Assembly (NCBI GenBank): GCA_916613615.1
Contig: OU744720.1
Coordinates: 9,775,749-9,839,748, forward strand
Length of the DNA stretch: 64,000 nt
DNA from: Steromphala cineraria
Lineage: Eukaryota > Mollusca > Gastropoda > Trochida > Trochidae
Reading direction: 5' to 3'
The notes beneath the pieces are model-generated. The model had not been told where the DNA came from. It was given only the letters and a program-made list of their open reading frames with translations, and did no database searches. Within the stretch, counting starts at the first letter, position 1. Every line of letters begins with the position of its first letter. Below are positions 25,421-37,132 of the stretch, one piece after another. Position numbers and translations under genes: made by a program.

Positions 25421-25590
25421 TGGACGCAGCTGAGACAGGATGTCCGGACAGTTTTAAGTGAAGTGAACAACTAGAAAGGGCAAACCAATTTTCTCAATTG
25501 ATCGAGTATATATTTATTAAATGAATCCATTTCAGAACAACAATTCAGTAATGGAAGCGAGCATTTACTTAATATAATATGGTGTGAATT
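25421..25590 (+). promoter_or_regulatory. Block B, copy 2: candidate promoter and start module
   Basis: Order of elements as in copy 1: CAGCTGAGACAGGATGTCCGG, CTAGAAAGGGCAAACCAATTT, a TATATAT run near 25507-25513, and ATGGAAGCGAGC from 25551. With copy 3 it also shares CAATCATCTTGGACG at its left edge. The frame after the ATG closes after eight codons, so if this was a first exon it is dead or spliced very early. Confidence 0.35.
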
Positions 25591-27999
25591 AATTTCAACT
25601 AACCTTGATAATGAACATGGTTAAAGAACTAGCGATCAAGATTGACAAGTAAGCTGACTGTGAAGTGAAGTCTTGAATATTGGTGTTTTTAACATGTTTG
25701 GTGCCTCTATAAATGTATAACAGCAGCAAAAATGTGTCTCTATCGATGTATAACAGCTACAAAACCTTAATGCTGTTATTCATCGATAATGACACAAAAT
25801 ATATACAACAATCCTCATAATTACAAAATAAACCTTTTTCTTGATGTTTTTCAAAAGTCTAATATCAATATCGTAAAATTATGGCTTGGTACACGAAACA
25901 ATACACAGTTGGATCAGAATTGAGATTTCTATGAATTTAAACGGAAGAATATATATTCGTCCTCGCAACAATTGACGCCCATGCAATCAAAACTCGTCTT
26001 TAACAGAATCCGTATTTTCGGAATTACTCTCATTAGCATATCACGCCACATTCAGAAGGTCTGCCGTTTTGGAGACGCTCGGAGCAAACAAGCTTAAGGA
26101 CTCGTACTTATTTAAATGGAGTCTTTCCGGTGAAGGTAGCTATAGGGGTTTTGTTAGTCAGGGGGAATATTTACTTGTTATATAACTCGCAACTGTCAAA
26201 ACCGGACTATTGCATCAGTTAGTTTTGACGTCACAAGGAATGAATGCACGGGGTATGGTTGTCTGAAATCATCAAGAAATGGTTGCATGATTTTGAGAGC
26301 TCTCGACAAATCAGAATCGCCTAAAACAGTTTAACAAAACCATTTTGTAAGTATTTCATAATACAGTCTTAACATTCTGAGGTTATATGCATTAAATTAC
26401 CATACAGACTTAGTTGGAGAATCCAAGGAAACAATTGGTAAGGTTTATATGTAGATGATATGCATTGAGTACATAAGGAGATCCTGTAAGTTCACACGTC
26501 GTAAGTTCAAACTCGCATATAAAAATCTCAATACACTTATTCAACTTCTCACTAAGTCTTCTGATGGCACTTTTGTAAGAATGAAATGAAAGAAACTATA
26601 CCGGTATTTTCTGCAAAAGGACTTTCCTTGATCGTCAAAACCGCTAGGCATCTAAGAAATCAATTGAACCCTGAATCCAGATTGTTGAAAGGTTTAGAGA
26701 ACAGTCATGCGAAATGATGTAAATCAGACAGAAACTATCTCTGTAACACTATCACTTTCCGATTCATCGAATCTCTTCATGTTTTATAAAGTCTGATTTA
26801 CAAGAAAAAATGTGTTATATTAAACATGAAGAAACAAGTAAAGATCTAAACACAAGTTCATTTAAGACTTCGAAAATCTCAATGAAGCCATGATGGTCAT
26901 TACACTTGGCCAATTCTGATACAGTAAAAGTACGGTTCCATGGCATGTTCCACATTATGATTATTTTAGGATACCACGATATAACATAAAACTTAACACG
27001 CAAGGTGCATAAATACTTTCCAAAGGAAGGGTGGGTTAACAGTAATCATTATCAAAATTTGAAAACCTTATATTGTTAACTATCGTGTTCATATGACAAG
27101 GGTTACCATCACATCTAAATCTAAGCTAGATAAATGCTTGCTTCCAAGATGTATCTCGTTCCCTTTCTAAGCTTGTGACACTAACAGTGAAATAATATGA
27201 TATCACACGAGCCGTTTGTAAAACTATCATCTCTACATTTTGGAAAAAATAAACACTCTCAAACACCTTCCTTGTCTTCAGAATAACAGAATTTGGCTTT
27301 GTGTTTTGTAAACAATAGATGATGCATGACATGAACGCCCTCCTGATATTGTCATTCCTGAACGACAACACATAACGAGACAGTATATTACTAGACAAAG
27401 CAGACTGTACATGAAAAGCCTCGTTTTACACACGGTTTTATTTATAATTCATTCTTAAACTCTTTTAGTTTCATTCCCATCTGTTATCACTGATCCTGTC
27501 AGAAACCACCTGTACAAAATTTAATGTAAGGGTGTCCACATTATCCTCAAATGATGGATTGTTCAATTTTAAGGAAATTTATTTCAGTGGCATTTTAGAA
27601 GTTGAAATAACTTCTTTATTGCATAGAGATACAACGTTTCTACACTGAAAGGTCGCATATCTTTCCACTAAAAAAGTTGCAAATCCATAAAATTGGTATT
27701 TCGTGAAATAACATGATTGCCGAAATTGAAAATGAAGGACTTACCAGTCTCCTCCAAAAATACAACAAATGTAGCTTTTACTTACTGATTCTTTAAAATA
27801 TTCAACATTTACATGTCGACTGAGGAACAAATACCAGACACTGTCAGTTGTTGATATATAAGGAATTTTATAACGTCGTATGAATGATAATGATATTTAA
27901 TGACATTTGTGAAATACTTTTTCACAGTTACGTAAAGTATTCTCGGTTGATCCAATTTTATCTTCGACTAACGAGTAACTGACACTGCAAAAGGAATTG
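25591..27999. other. AT-rich spacer, nothing recognised
   Basis: Minus-strand frames at 26815-27003 and 27126-27398 carry no recognisable domain; the second uses a non-ATG start. No repeat ends identified. Confidence 0.35.
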
Positions 28000-28135
28000 G
28001 AGATGAATAGGATCAGTGAAATAACAACATTCTTGATCCTGCTGCAATATTCCATCCTCCCACTGGTGCTTCAAGAATCACTTGGCTACGTTATTTCCGT
28101 AATAACAATTACCTTCTGCAGTCCATGGGAAAGTT
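28000..28135. repeat. Block m, copy 3 (segmental duplication unit 3)
   Basis: Aligns with copy 2 through AAAGGAATTGGAGATGAATA, GTGAAATAACAACATTCT, CCATCCTCCCACTGGTGCTT and CAAGAATCAC. It lies about 1.1 kb before block A copy 3. Confidence 0.55.
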
Positions 28136-29171
28136 AACTGTTCGAAATAACTAAACTTAGACATTTTATCTCAATTTAGTAAAGGTATTGTTCCTCACTC
28201 CGTTGAGATATTTGAGCAATGTTTTGACGGATTGATATCGGTTATTTCTATTTCTGTTTCGTAATTTTTAAATCAACTTGTTTATTTGTATCAGGTTACA
28301 AATGTCATTCATTAACTTAACTTTAACTGACGATAATGATAATAACGTTTTCCATCAGAGTTTTGACGACCTATCAATATACACCACGAGCATCCATGAT
28401 AATCTTTAGCAAGGATCACATAGATGTTGAAAGTGAATACTATTATAATATAAGTGTTATAAAAAAATTAACTTAAATAAAAGTGGTGTTTAATTAAAGG
28501 TTTTTTTATTCTATCTAGCCGTTATCTGAAGCTGTGTATTGATTTGGAGTCACTGGCGACATCCTAAGGTAACAAAATACAAATCGACACTTTAAGCGAC
28601 GACAAAGTAATTTGTTGATTGATTATTTCTATTTTTCGGACAATTTGACTGACTCACAAAACATCATTTGCATCGGCACATGTACAAATTGGCAGATAGC
28701 AACAACATGGAATAAATTGAACTTGTTTAGATTTAGGATCAGGGAAAAGAACTTGTCAGTCGAAGACAAGTTTGAAAAATGAATGAACTAGTCCCGGCAA
28801 AACGTTGAATTTGATTGGTTCACATCAAACAAAACCAAAAAACAAGAAATGTGTAACTCCCTAGGGACTTACAGGAAAAATACTTCCCTGTGTCCGTCCC
28901 TCCATATGGGTATTATAATATGGTACCCTTTCTTTTGCACGTAGGTGTAATTGGAGTTAGTGCTGGTTTCTATCAGTTGTATCTACTGTATTATGTGGCT
29001 ATTAGGGTCAACTTGATAGACACACCTGAACACTGCGTTCAGGGTAGTGACCGAAGACTCCATAACTTTAAACATGTACATCATATCACAAAAAACTTGT
29101 ATTCTTTTGTCTTATGAAAGTTTCTCATTATCAAACACATAATCTATTATATTAGTTATTTGATTTACCAA
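28136..29171. other. Spacer within duplication unit 3
   Basis: A plus-strand frame at 28890-29117 has a hydrophobic segment (VPFLLHVGVIGVSAGFYQL) but begins at a non-ATG codon and has no recognised family. Confidence 0.3.
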
Positions 29172-29370
29172 TAGCAAATCTCATTATGAGTTCTGAGAGG
29201 AAATAGGCAATATATTAGCCTGGTGACATACAGTCATGTGCTAGTAATGTAATCTTTGATGTCTGATTGAATTACTTGCTTTATGTATTCTGATAAAATA
29301 ATGGTGTCAACATGAGAGGTTAATGTGTCTGGGACACATCTGGTTATTAGGTCTTACCAATGACTACTAA
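29172..29370. repeat. Block A, copy 3 (segmental duplication unit 3)
   Basis: Shares AAATAGGCAATATATTAGCC, TGGTGACATACAGTCATGTG, AGTAATGTAATCTTTGATGT and CTGATTGAATTAC with copies 1 and 2. Its end is rearranged after ATGTGTCTGG. Confidence 0.7.
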
Positions 29371-30007
29371 CATTCTTTTTCACCAATGTAATAGTGTAGG
29401 CATACTTTGGAGTATATATCCCAACAGCTAGTTTGGCAGTCATATTCGTTTTATTTAGATTGTAAACATTTCCTCGGTCAAGTCATAATGGTCTTACGAT
29501 TTGCCTAACATTTAAACAATTGTTATCACTGATTTCCAAAGGACAGTGTGATTTCAAAAAAGCATTCTTTTCTTGCTGTTGCACTAGCCTTTTTATGTCT
29601 ATCACTTTGCAGAAATGACTTTCCGACTTATATTTCCCAGATCAGAACCGAAACTTTTCAGCTATACCCCTTGATACTTGGACCTTTGTCTCAATTGTCT
29701 TACTACCTTTTCGAAGTTTCAAATTCCTCTTATTTATTCTTGGAAATTTTAAACATGCAACCTTCACATTTTCCAGGCTAGATCTTAAACACTTTAAAGC
29801 TAAGCTCATTGGTTTGTTTTTTTCTAATTCTTTTAATTGTATACATCATCCATGTAAAGCTGAACCTTTCGAATTTGTGGCTGTTTCCGCGCCAATATTT
29901 TGATATTCTTTGTTTTAAGGAAAGACCTTGAAATCTGTTAACTTAATAATTAGGATGCGAAGCAATCATCCTAAATGGGACGAAGACAATCAATATAATT
30001 TCCCTTA
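29371..30007. other. Intervening part of duplication unit 3
   Basis: A plus-strand frame at 29548-29781 starts with GTG, not ATG. Within it, TTTATGTCTATCACTTTGCAG at 29591-29611 looks like a splice acceptor followed by an open stretch (NDFPTYISQIRTETFQLYP). No family recognised. Confidence 0.25.
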
Positions 30008-30115
30008 AAGGGGTAGTAGCACATTTTAGGGGATATATATACGGTGATGTCAGGAAAATTAAAATTAATGGTCCCAATTGAACTACAACGTATTTGGGTT
30101 GAGTATATAATACAG
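30008..30115. mobile_element. MITE, AAGGGGCAGTAGC family, truncated copy 4
   Basis: Starts after TTA with AAGGGGTAGTAGCACATTTT, then reads GGTGATGTCAGGAAAATTAA and CCCAATTGAACTAC, the inverse of the right-hand third of copy 1. The distal end is missing. Orientation is opposite to copy 1. It sits between blocks A and B of unit 3 and is absent from units 1 and 2. Confidence 0.65.
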
Positions 30116-30345
30116 CTCTAAAATAATCGTTCAAAATCAAAATCACACATCAAATCGTCTCTATCCGCTTGTTGTTCTTTGGAATTATTTAGCATAATGT
30201 TAAGTTTGAAATAAATGGAGATAATTGACGAATTTGAAAGTAAGGCATACAAAACCTTCATTACATGGTCTTTGTATTAATTATTTTTGATTCAATTTCA
30301 TGAGGCAAACTTAACCATTACGTCAACATTAACAGAAACTGATCT

Positions 30346-30512
30346 GCAATCATCTTGGACGACAGGATATCCGGGCATTTTAAGTATACTGATTCGTCAG
30401 AAAGGGCAAAGCTATTTGCTTAATTTCTCCAGGGCATATTAAAGATAAATGACTTGTTTAAATTGGTGATGAAATAATGAAAGCGAGCCTTCTTCAATTT
30501 ATTATGGCGTGA
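30346..30512 (+). promoter_or_regulatory. Block B, copy 3: candidate promoter and start module
   Basis: CAATCATCTTGGACG, ACAGGATATCCGGGCATTTT, CAGAAAGGGCAAAGCTATTT, a CATATTAAAGATAAA stretch in the TATA position, then ATGAAAGCGAGCCTTCTTC from 30477. The short frame MKASLLQFIMA looks like the beginning of a signal peptide and reaches a GTGAAA that could be a weak donor; unspliced it stops after 11 codons. ATG-to-ATG distances between copies are 5184 and 4926 bp. Confidence 0.35.
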
Positions 30513-31141
30513 AAAGATGCAAGAAGCGTGAGTTGTTAATCAGGACTTAAAAACATCCACTGTGTCATGCAGAAATGAACTCCATTGTTTTCTTGGCTTT
30601 TAAAAACATATTATGATATTCCCTAAACAATGAGTTACAATGTTTACTATAGAGACTACTGTTCGTATACCAATATAATCGAAAACAAAAATAACATAAT
30701 AATCATATCAATTGAAACTTACAAATGTGTATTCAAAACTCAAGCAACCCTTTATTGCATGCTTAATACGCTGATATATAACCATGTTATAAACTATTTC
30801 TAGCTTACATTCTAACCGGGTTAGCTAGTATAGAAAAATATAACCTGATCTACATTGTACCTATCAGAAAATACTTATGATCAGAAATATGTAAATGTGA
30901 AGCACTTGAACGTCATATCTCTTAATCTTTTAGATTGATAACATCATGCGTAATGCCAATTAATGTTTCCATTGTAAAATTGTTCTGCCACACAACACTC
31001 GTTATTCTCCAGTATTGTTTTAATGTTACCACAAGACTGATGTGAAATTACATTTGTAAGATTAAGGAAAACATTATGATGTTAAAATGATATCCTTGTA
31101 AAAACAGTAGATCTCATTTTCATGTTTTAAAAAAAAAACAT
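30513..31141. other. AT-rich spacer, nothing recognised
   Basis: No open frame above 60 codons and no repeat ends seen. Confidence 0.4.
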
Positions 31142-31615
31142 CTAAAGAGACTTGAATGACATCTGAAATGGACAGTTTTGTGGGAAGGCAGCCATCGTTC
31201 CTTTGATGTAAGAAACTGTAAGCGTTCCCCTATCACTCATGATGTAAACACAGAGCCAATTCATGGTAATTACAGGACACTGCAGAGTCAATAGACTCAG
31301 TCTCATCTTGCACAAGGGTTGTTCATAATGACTATAAGTTATTCCCAGCTCGCTCCTGTCCCATCCCCTTGTGTGATCTTGAATAGTGGACGGCATTCCA
31401 TACCTTATAAGAGCACAATCTATATGTCTTAAGTAACAGGTCGGTATTGGGCAGCTACCACGGGCTTTTGAAGTCATATTGAAAGGAAATGCGAAAAAAA
31501 AAATATCGCTGTTAGAGGCAGGTTGATCGAGAATTAGGACACATTTCAAGTCAAATCCCTTGTGAGAATTTGTGCATGCAAAAACTAGAGAAATTGAATT
31601 TTTATCTTGTCTCAT
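31142..31615 (-). CDS. Unrecognised 157-codon ORF
   Basis: ATG-initiated frame beginning MRQDKNSISLVFACTNSHKG. It contains a phenylalanine-rich patch (IFFFAFPFNM) and about ten scattered cysteines, without a repeating spacing or a signal peptide. It is one of the longest frames in the window outside transposases, and its GC content is slightly above the flanks. I recognise no family and see no neighbouring gene. A chance frame is the simplest explanation. Confidence 0.15.
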   Translation of the reverse strand: MRQDKNSISLVFACTNSHKGFDLKCVLILDQPASNSDIFFFAFPFNMTSKARGSCPIPTCYLRHIDCALIRYGMPSTIQDHTRGWDRSELGITYSHYEQPLCKMRLSLLTLQCPVITMNWLCVYIMSDRGTLTVSYIKGTMAAFPQNCPFQMSFKSL

Positions 31616-33861
31616 ATTATTCTATTTTGTAAAGGAGTTTTTAAACATGGGTCCAGAAGGTTAACTTGAGGGAGAAGTTCTCTTGTAACGAATCGTGGTT
31701 ATTGTTTTTGTGACAGTACTGCCGCCTGTCGTCGATTCATTTCCAATTGTTAAAGTAGGGTATTCATGTATTCTACAAAAATATGAGAGATATCTAAGGA
31801 TTCTGGGTAAGTTGTCTTCCTATTGAAATCCATGAATTTTCTATTATGTTTCATAACGTTTCCCTACGTTGCCAAAAACACATATTTTGGGAATGCAATT
31901 CCCCAAAGAAAATGATAATACATTTCTTTGAGGTTTGACAATAAGAGTTCAGAAATGTCAGGATTAGCCAAAACTATTGACAAGATTTAAATTTCTTCTC
32001 AGAGTGAGATGCATGTTGAAGTTGGATTAGAAGACACTCCTTCTCCTCATCACGGAACCCTCCTGTAGTTAATCTCGACAATAGCAAGAACTGTTGAGTG
32101 TCAGGTGGTAATATTAAAGAAAATAATTGTATTTGTATTTCTTTTTATGAGGTAAAATCCTAGATTCGAACCCTTGTGCACCTTATTTACATACATAGGC
32201 ATGTATTCTTTTGTAATCAATCTTTTATTCTATAGCACCCCTTGACAATGCAGAAGAGGGTAACCTGGAACCCTGCCTCAGCTTTATGGTCATTCAATTT
32301 TTTTCTTGGTAATAAATAGTAAGTACTAATGTTACTTTTCATACTTTAAAAAAAATTGTATTCCTTATATTCCTGTATTCATGGTACAAAGGTGTAGTTT
32401 TTACATAAATTTTAATGTTTAAGGTTTGACATTATATGTGTTTACGATGTTCCCACATTCAGGTTCCAAACATATACCCGTCAGTATAGACAAAGCATTT
32501 AAACTCTTGATAATTCTAAATGTTATATCCTCCATGTTAATATCAATTGAAAATATCTAGTATTTTATCTATATTTCGTGTAAGTATACGATCAAATCAA
32601 TAATAATACACTTCGCGGTTTCTATATGGATTAAGAACCTAAAACTGAATTCACGGAAGGGATTACTTGTAGGAGCTTACGTAATACCCCTAGAGATATC
32701 GTTTACACAGTAGAGGACAGTAGAAATATGAACTCAAAAGGGTAATATGATTGCATTATTTATCGTAACATTTAAAACACAGCTGTCAGCTGTCGCGAAC
32801 GTTGGATCATGGAGTGTCATGTTATGGACGTTGGCATTATTCTTCTAATCAGCGACCTACCGGCCCCTGACTTTTTAATCAGTTATTTTTCCCTGGCAAT
32901 AAGCAGGTGCTCTCTGGGGAAGTAATTATCTTCCCTCCTGTCGGAAACACAAAATGTCAAATAGGTACAATTAAATATGTACTTCCCTTTAGCCTAATTG
33001 CTCTAAACAGATCCTTAGTTTTTAGTTACTTGTCTGTCTACAATAATCAGAGTTTTTGGCTAGCTATTGACACCTGCTTTAGATTGGTTATTATCTAATA
33101 TATAGTTTCAATTTAGAAGAAAATGGTTTCGGTTTTGTATTCCTTTTTCTTTAGTTATTTATTAAAAATATTTTAGTTTATTTTCGGGTGATATTGATAT
33201 ACTAAAATCATCTTTTAGACAATAAATATTATTGATGTGAAAGGTCATTTACAGTTGAATACTTTATCAAATAGAATTCTCATAAACCATTGTCAAAACA
33301 CATCCTATGTATATAATATCCGAGGGCATATTGTTTTAACCTTTTTCTTCCTGTCACTGGTCTATGAAAATCATCAATGCATACAGAAAGAATCATTAAT
33401 GATAACTCGTTAGGATTCAATAGTAATCATGTCAACTGTCTTCGAAAGTATAAGAACTGCGTGCTGGCAAATCTTAAAGTTAAAATTGTTAAACTTGAAA
33501 CTTGCTGATTAACTTAGCAGTAACCTTAAATATATATGTGATTTCAACTTTTAAAAACTGGTTGCATTTGCATCTTTACAATACCTGTTTTTTTAAATAA
33601 GTTTACAAAGAAAGGTCAATGAAGGTGTAAAGATACAAGCTAAGTGGATGTGACCTTGCATTATTTATATGGCATGTAAAACCTCAACACTAAAGAGATT
33701 ATTTGACACGATTACAATACAATTTGTCCTTGATATAAATTTCGGTTAAGATTGTGATGAATTCGTTGATTAATGCATTCATATTTACAATGTTGATTTA
33801 GTTTGTTTGTCATTATTACATAAAATTTCTTAGGCATATGTACATAAATTGAAGAAACATA
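31616..33861. other. AT-rich spacer, nothing recognised
   Basis: A 63-codon plus-strand frame at 32907-33098 has no recognisable motif. No repeat ends identified. Confidence 0.4.
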
Positions 33862-33863
33862 TA

Positions 33864-35342
33864 CACTAAACCCCCCCAAAAAACTATCCATTTTTAGAAT
33901 TCAAATATATTCTTAATTTACTTTAGCTTAATGTTAAGTTTTATGGAAACAGGTCGCCAAAACGTAACATTTCAGTTGTTCATCTCAGGAATTGATTATA
34001 TACGTGATTTTCATGACTTTTGTTGAAAACTGAAAAAACACGTTTTTCTTTGATCATTGTTTCGAACATTCATTATTGAAAGTGAGTTAGCAAGCGATCA
34101 ATTCACATGTGAGCCAGGTCATATAAAACCAATTTTAAAATGCCTAGATTGACCCCAGAACAGCGCGGCAGGGCCTTGGGTATGAAGGACATGGGTGCTT
34201 CAAATGTTCTTATTGCAAGAACATTCGGCTGTCATCGAAAAACCATCGAAAATTTCATGAAACGTTATAGGGACACGGGAACAACATTAGATAGATCGCG
34301 TACAGGTAGACCACGTGTGACGTAATGTCGGGAAGACCGATACTTAAGAACTCTCCATCTCCGAAATCGATTCCTGACAGTTGCAGAATCGGCGTCTACG
34401 ACTCTCGGGAGGGTGCTTAGTCAATCAACCGTCAGAGGGAGGTTAAGAGCAGCAGGGATTCGGGCCCGTCGACCTTATTGTGGCCCAACGTTGACACGTC
34501 AACATCGACATAACCGATTAATCTGGACAAGACTTGTACGAAGGTGGCAGCTTCGTGATTGGCGAAATGTTATGTTCACCGATTAAAGTAGAGCCCGCGT
34601 TTTTCGCCGTCAGGGTGAAAGAAACGCTCCAAATTGATTAGCAGAGGTCCAGGCACACGGTGGGGAAAGTGTGATGGTTTGGGGCGGTATCCGAGGAGAA
34701 AACAAGTCGCCATTGGTGATTGTTATGGGTAACATGACTGCGCAAAGATACATTGATCAAGTTCTTCGTCCTGTTGTGTTGCCATTTCTCAGAATCACCC
34801 GGGAACTTTGTTTCAACATGATAACGCGCCTGCACATTCAGCAAGAGCAGTGTCAACAATCCTGGACATCAATAACGTCAACGTCTTGCCGTAGCCGTCA
34901 CGTTCTCCTGATCTGTCTCCAATTGAACACATGTGGGACTGCCTAGGGAGGCGAATCAGGAATAATGCAAACCCTCCAGTCAACCTGAGACAGCTGGAAC
35001 AAGCCCTACAGGATGAATGGGGGAACATCCCTAACGCCACCGTCAGACGTGTCACGACATCAATGAGACTTCGAGTGTTTGCCCGCATAACAGCTGAAGG
35101 TGGACATAAGAAGTATTGATTCATTAACATATGACAAGAAACTACGATTTCTAAAAAATTTAAATTAACATTTCACACCAGTGTTAATAAAACGTTTTCT
35201 GGCTGTAAGATAAGCGAGTTATTGCAAAACAAATGTGCAAATGATTCAGTATTAGATAAAATGTTGTTAGGATAGAAAACCGTGTCTTGTTATTTTTCAA
35301 TGAAAATTTGAATGAGTGGATAGTTTCTTTTGGGGTTTAGTG
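33864..35342 (+). mobile_element. Tc1/mariner element, degenerate copy
   Basis: Terminal inverted repeats: the left starts CACTAAACCCCCCCAAAAAA and the right, reversed, starts CACTAAACCCCAAAAGAAAC; both continue with ACTATCCA. TA duplications at 33862-33863 and 35343-35344. Length 1479 bp, close to a complete Tc1 element. It encloses the transposase pseudogene at 34140-35119. Confidence 0.9.
34140..35119 (+). pseudogene. Tc1-like transposase pseudogene
   Basis: Starts MPRLTPEQRGRALGMKDMGA, the usual N-terminus of this family, with the helix-turn-helix (NVLIARTFGCHRKTIENF) and the GRPR linker. In-frame stops occur at 34323-34325, 34584-34586 (just after the first catalytic D in MFTD), 34635-34637 and, in the downstream frame, 34892-34894. 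A frameshift near 34800 moves the reading from MVWGGIRGENKSP...PFLR to QHDNAPAHSAR. The second D (QHDN), the final E (SPDLSPIEHMWD) and the C-terminus (MRLRVFARITAEGGHKKY-stop) are all still readable. It is therefore a full-length copy killed by point changes rather than by deletion. Tc1 transposases cut and rejoin DNA at TA sites; this one can no longer be made. Confidence 0.9.
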
Positions 35343-35424
35343 TATGATCTAAGTTATAGAATGAGATGATATATATATGACATATCGTTTTTATGATAAT
35401 TCGTTGAATGTATATACAATGTAG

Positions 35425-35665
35425 CTTGATGACATATGGAAATAACCTTGACAAATGTTAACATATTATAAAACCGCTATAGAAATACATCGAAATCCAA
35501 CTTTGTTATTGACATAAATATATTGTTTCGGTGATTCATCAGCATCCACCAGACACTATTAATGTTTGAAATGGCAGAACAATTCACATGTCTCTAGTAA
35601 ATGCCACCATTACGTTACAGAATATCTCTCAACGAAGAGCCAATAAGCTTAATATAAGATATGTA
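35425..35665. repeat. Local duplication block f, copy 1
   Basis: Related to 37775-38000. Anchors are GATGACAT, CATAAATA..TTGTTTCGGTGATTCA, GAACAATTCA.ATGT, and AATGCCACCATTACGTTACA followed by GAATATCT. Copies are about 2.35 kb apart. A 60-codon frame (35588-35770) overlaps the block but is not open in the other copy. Confidence 0.65.
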
Positions 35666-35704
35666 GGCAAGTTAGGTATGGTTACAAACATGAACATTTC
35701 CGTA

Positions 35705-35760
35705 CTTAATAGTTGTGCCGACATGCAAACTCGATATATCTGGGAGTGTAGACAATGCTT
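35705..35760. repeat. Partial block A match (possible fourth unit)
   Basis: The stretch TGTGCCGACATGC..., ending TCTGGGAGTGTAGACAATGC, resembles the last 50 bp of block A copy 1 (TGTCGACTTG..., TCTGGAGGTGTAGACAATGA). After subtracting the 1479-bp Tc1 insertion, its distance from block A copy 3 is close to the usual 4.8-5 kb. No block B follows it. Confidence 0.35.
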
Positions 35761-35770
35761 ATCGAGTTAA

Positions 35771-36602
35771 CGAATGTTTGAACATAACATTAAGGTAAGG
35801 ATGAGTTCAAGGCATTAATCAATTGTTTAGTCCAAATTAAATTGTAACGTGTTCATAACAGATCGTAAGGCATATATTACTGTAAGGTTTGAAATTAAAC
35901 TGTGAAGGAAACCTGTTCTTTTATCTCCTACAGACCAATATACAAAAATACAAAAAAGCACCCGCAAGTTTTTCCACCAGCAAATGATTTTTCATCATTT
36001 GGAAATATGCGTCTATGAAATTTGGTAAATTATCTTACACTACCTGAGAAATAAAAGCACAACCTTAGTCAGAAACACAAACTCAATAACTAAAAAATAT
36101 GACTTAAATGTCAATATTTGGTAAGTATTACATACACGTCTATACAGAGCCAAACATCATTTCTTTAATTTTCCCTTTCATCCAAAAGAAAGTAGACAGA
36201 TCATGTTGAACGAAAATGAAAGGATGAGGGAAACGAAAAGGCATAGTGAGAGAAAGTAAGCAGATTTCTGACATGGTTATTCTGTAATTGTCTATTGCGG
36301 AATACCTATAATAATTTCTTGACTCAATTCCAATAATCTAACAAAGAATATTGTTTTTATTTTTAACATAAAAAACCACTTGAAAAGAGAAAGTTTAAAG
36401 ACAATGGAAAACAACAAGCGAGTTTGATGTGACATGTGATGTGATGTGATATATATATATATATGTGTGTGTGTTATGATATCAGGAAAAGCAAAATACC
36501 AAAACATCAAAACAAAAGAGATTAATTAGGCACGTCAACCTCACACCATACGATTAATCATAACCTGTGTTAATCTTATACATTTTGTACAAACTGCTGT
36601 GA
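35771..36602. other. AT-rich spacer with AT/GT microsatellite
   Basis: GTGAT, AT and GT repeats run from about 36440 to 36475. A minus-strand 72-codon frame crosses this microsatellite and is discounted. Confidence 0.5.
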
Positions 36603-36819
36603 CTATGTGTCTCAGTTCGACCAGCTGTGAATGGGTACCCTGTGAGGCATAGAATGGTCCCTAACCGGAGCGTCACATATGGATGCCGGTTGAATACTCC
36701 CCAGGGAGTTGAATTGGAAAAATGATCGGACGGTGAAAGAATGCCATTGACCAGGGGAAAATGTAAGCGCCTTGAGCAACCACGAGTGGTTGGATATGCG
36801 CGCTATATAAATATCCATA
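36603..36819 (+). mobile_element. SINE or LINE 3' fragment with GCGCTATATAAAT tail
   Basis: Begins near a box-B-like CAGTTCGACC, continues GTGAATGGGTACCCTGTGAG and a conserved body, and ends AAGCGCCTTGAGCAACC, then GATATGCGCGCTATATAAAT. This 3' tail type is known from L2/CR1-group LINEs and the SINEs they mobilise. The reverse-transcriptase-linked LINE end at 54273-54600 has a related tail, so this copy is probably a 5'-truncated SINE using that LINE's machinery. Confidence 0.65.
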
Positions 36820-36821
36820 TA

Positions 36822-37132
36822 CCGTATTTCCTCTAATAAGCGCCGGGTCTCCATTAAGGGCCGGGCCTCTAATAAGCGCCGGGGGGTCATAGGTAGTTGA
36901 GAAAATAAGCGCCGGGCCTCTAATAACCGCCGGGTCCTAATCATTAGATAAATGCTGCCTCAGTAAACATTTTACAGGTATTCATGGTAAAAGACGACTT
37001 AAAACAAAGTTCAATTCTCTTTGAAAGAAATAAGCGCCGGGTCTCCAATAAGCGCCGGGCCTCTAATAAGCGCCGGGGGGTAAAGGGGTGCTGAAAAAAT
37101 AAGCGCCCGGGCGCTTATTAGAGGAAATACGG
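36822..37132. mobile_element. Foldback element starting CCGTATTTCCTC
   Basis: Ends CCGTATTTCCTCTAATAAGC (left) and its exact inverse (right, 37110-37132), with TA duplications at 36820-36821 and 37133-37134. The interior holds at least seven direct or near-direct copies of AATAAGCGCCGGG, giving a GC-rich body in AT-rich surroundings. Arginine/leucine-rich frames crossing it on the minus strand are repeat translation, not genes. An ATA/AAT microsatellite adjoins the right end. Confidence 0.85.

Noticed and set aside
27126..27398. Possible receptor fragment on the minus strand
   Set aside because: A short IIYCLQN stretch recalls a receptor helix, but the surrounding residues do not fit and the frame has no ATG.
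36612..36944. 110-codon minus-strand frame with repeated RRLLEAR units
   Set aside because: The repeats come from the AATAAGCGCCGGG array of the foldback element and the adjoining SINE.
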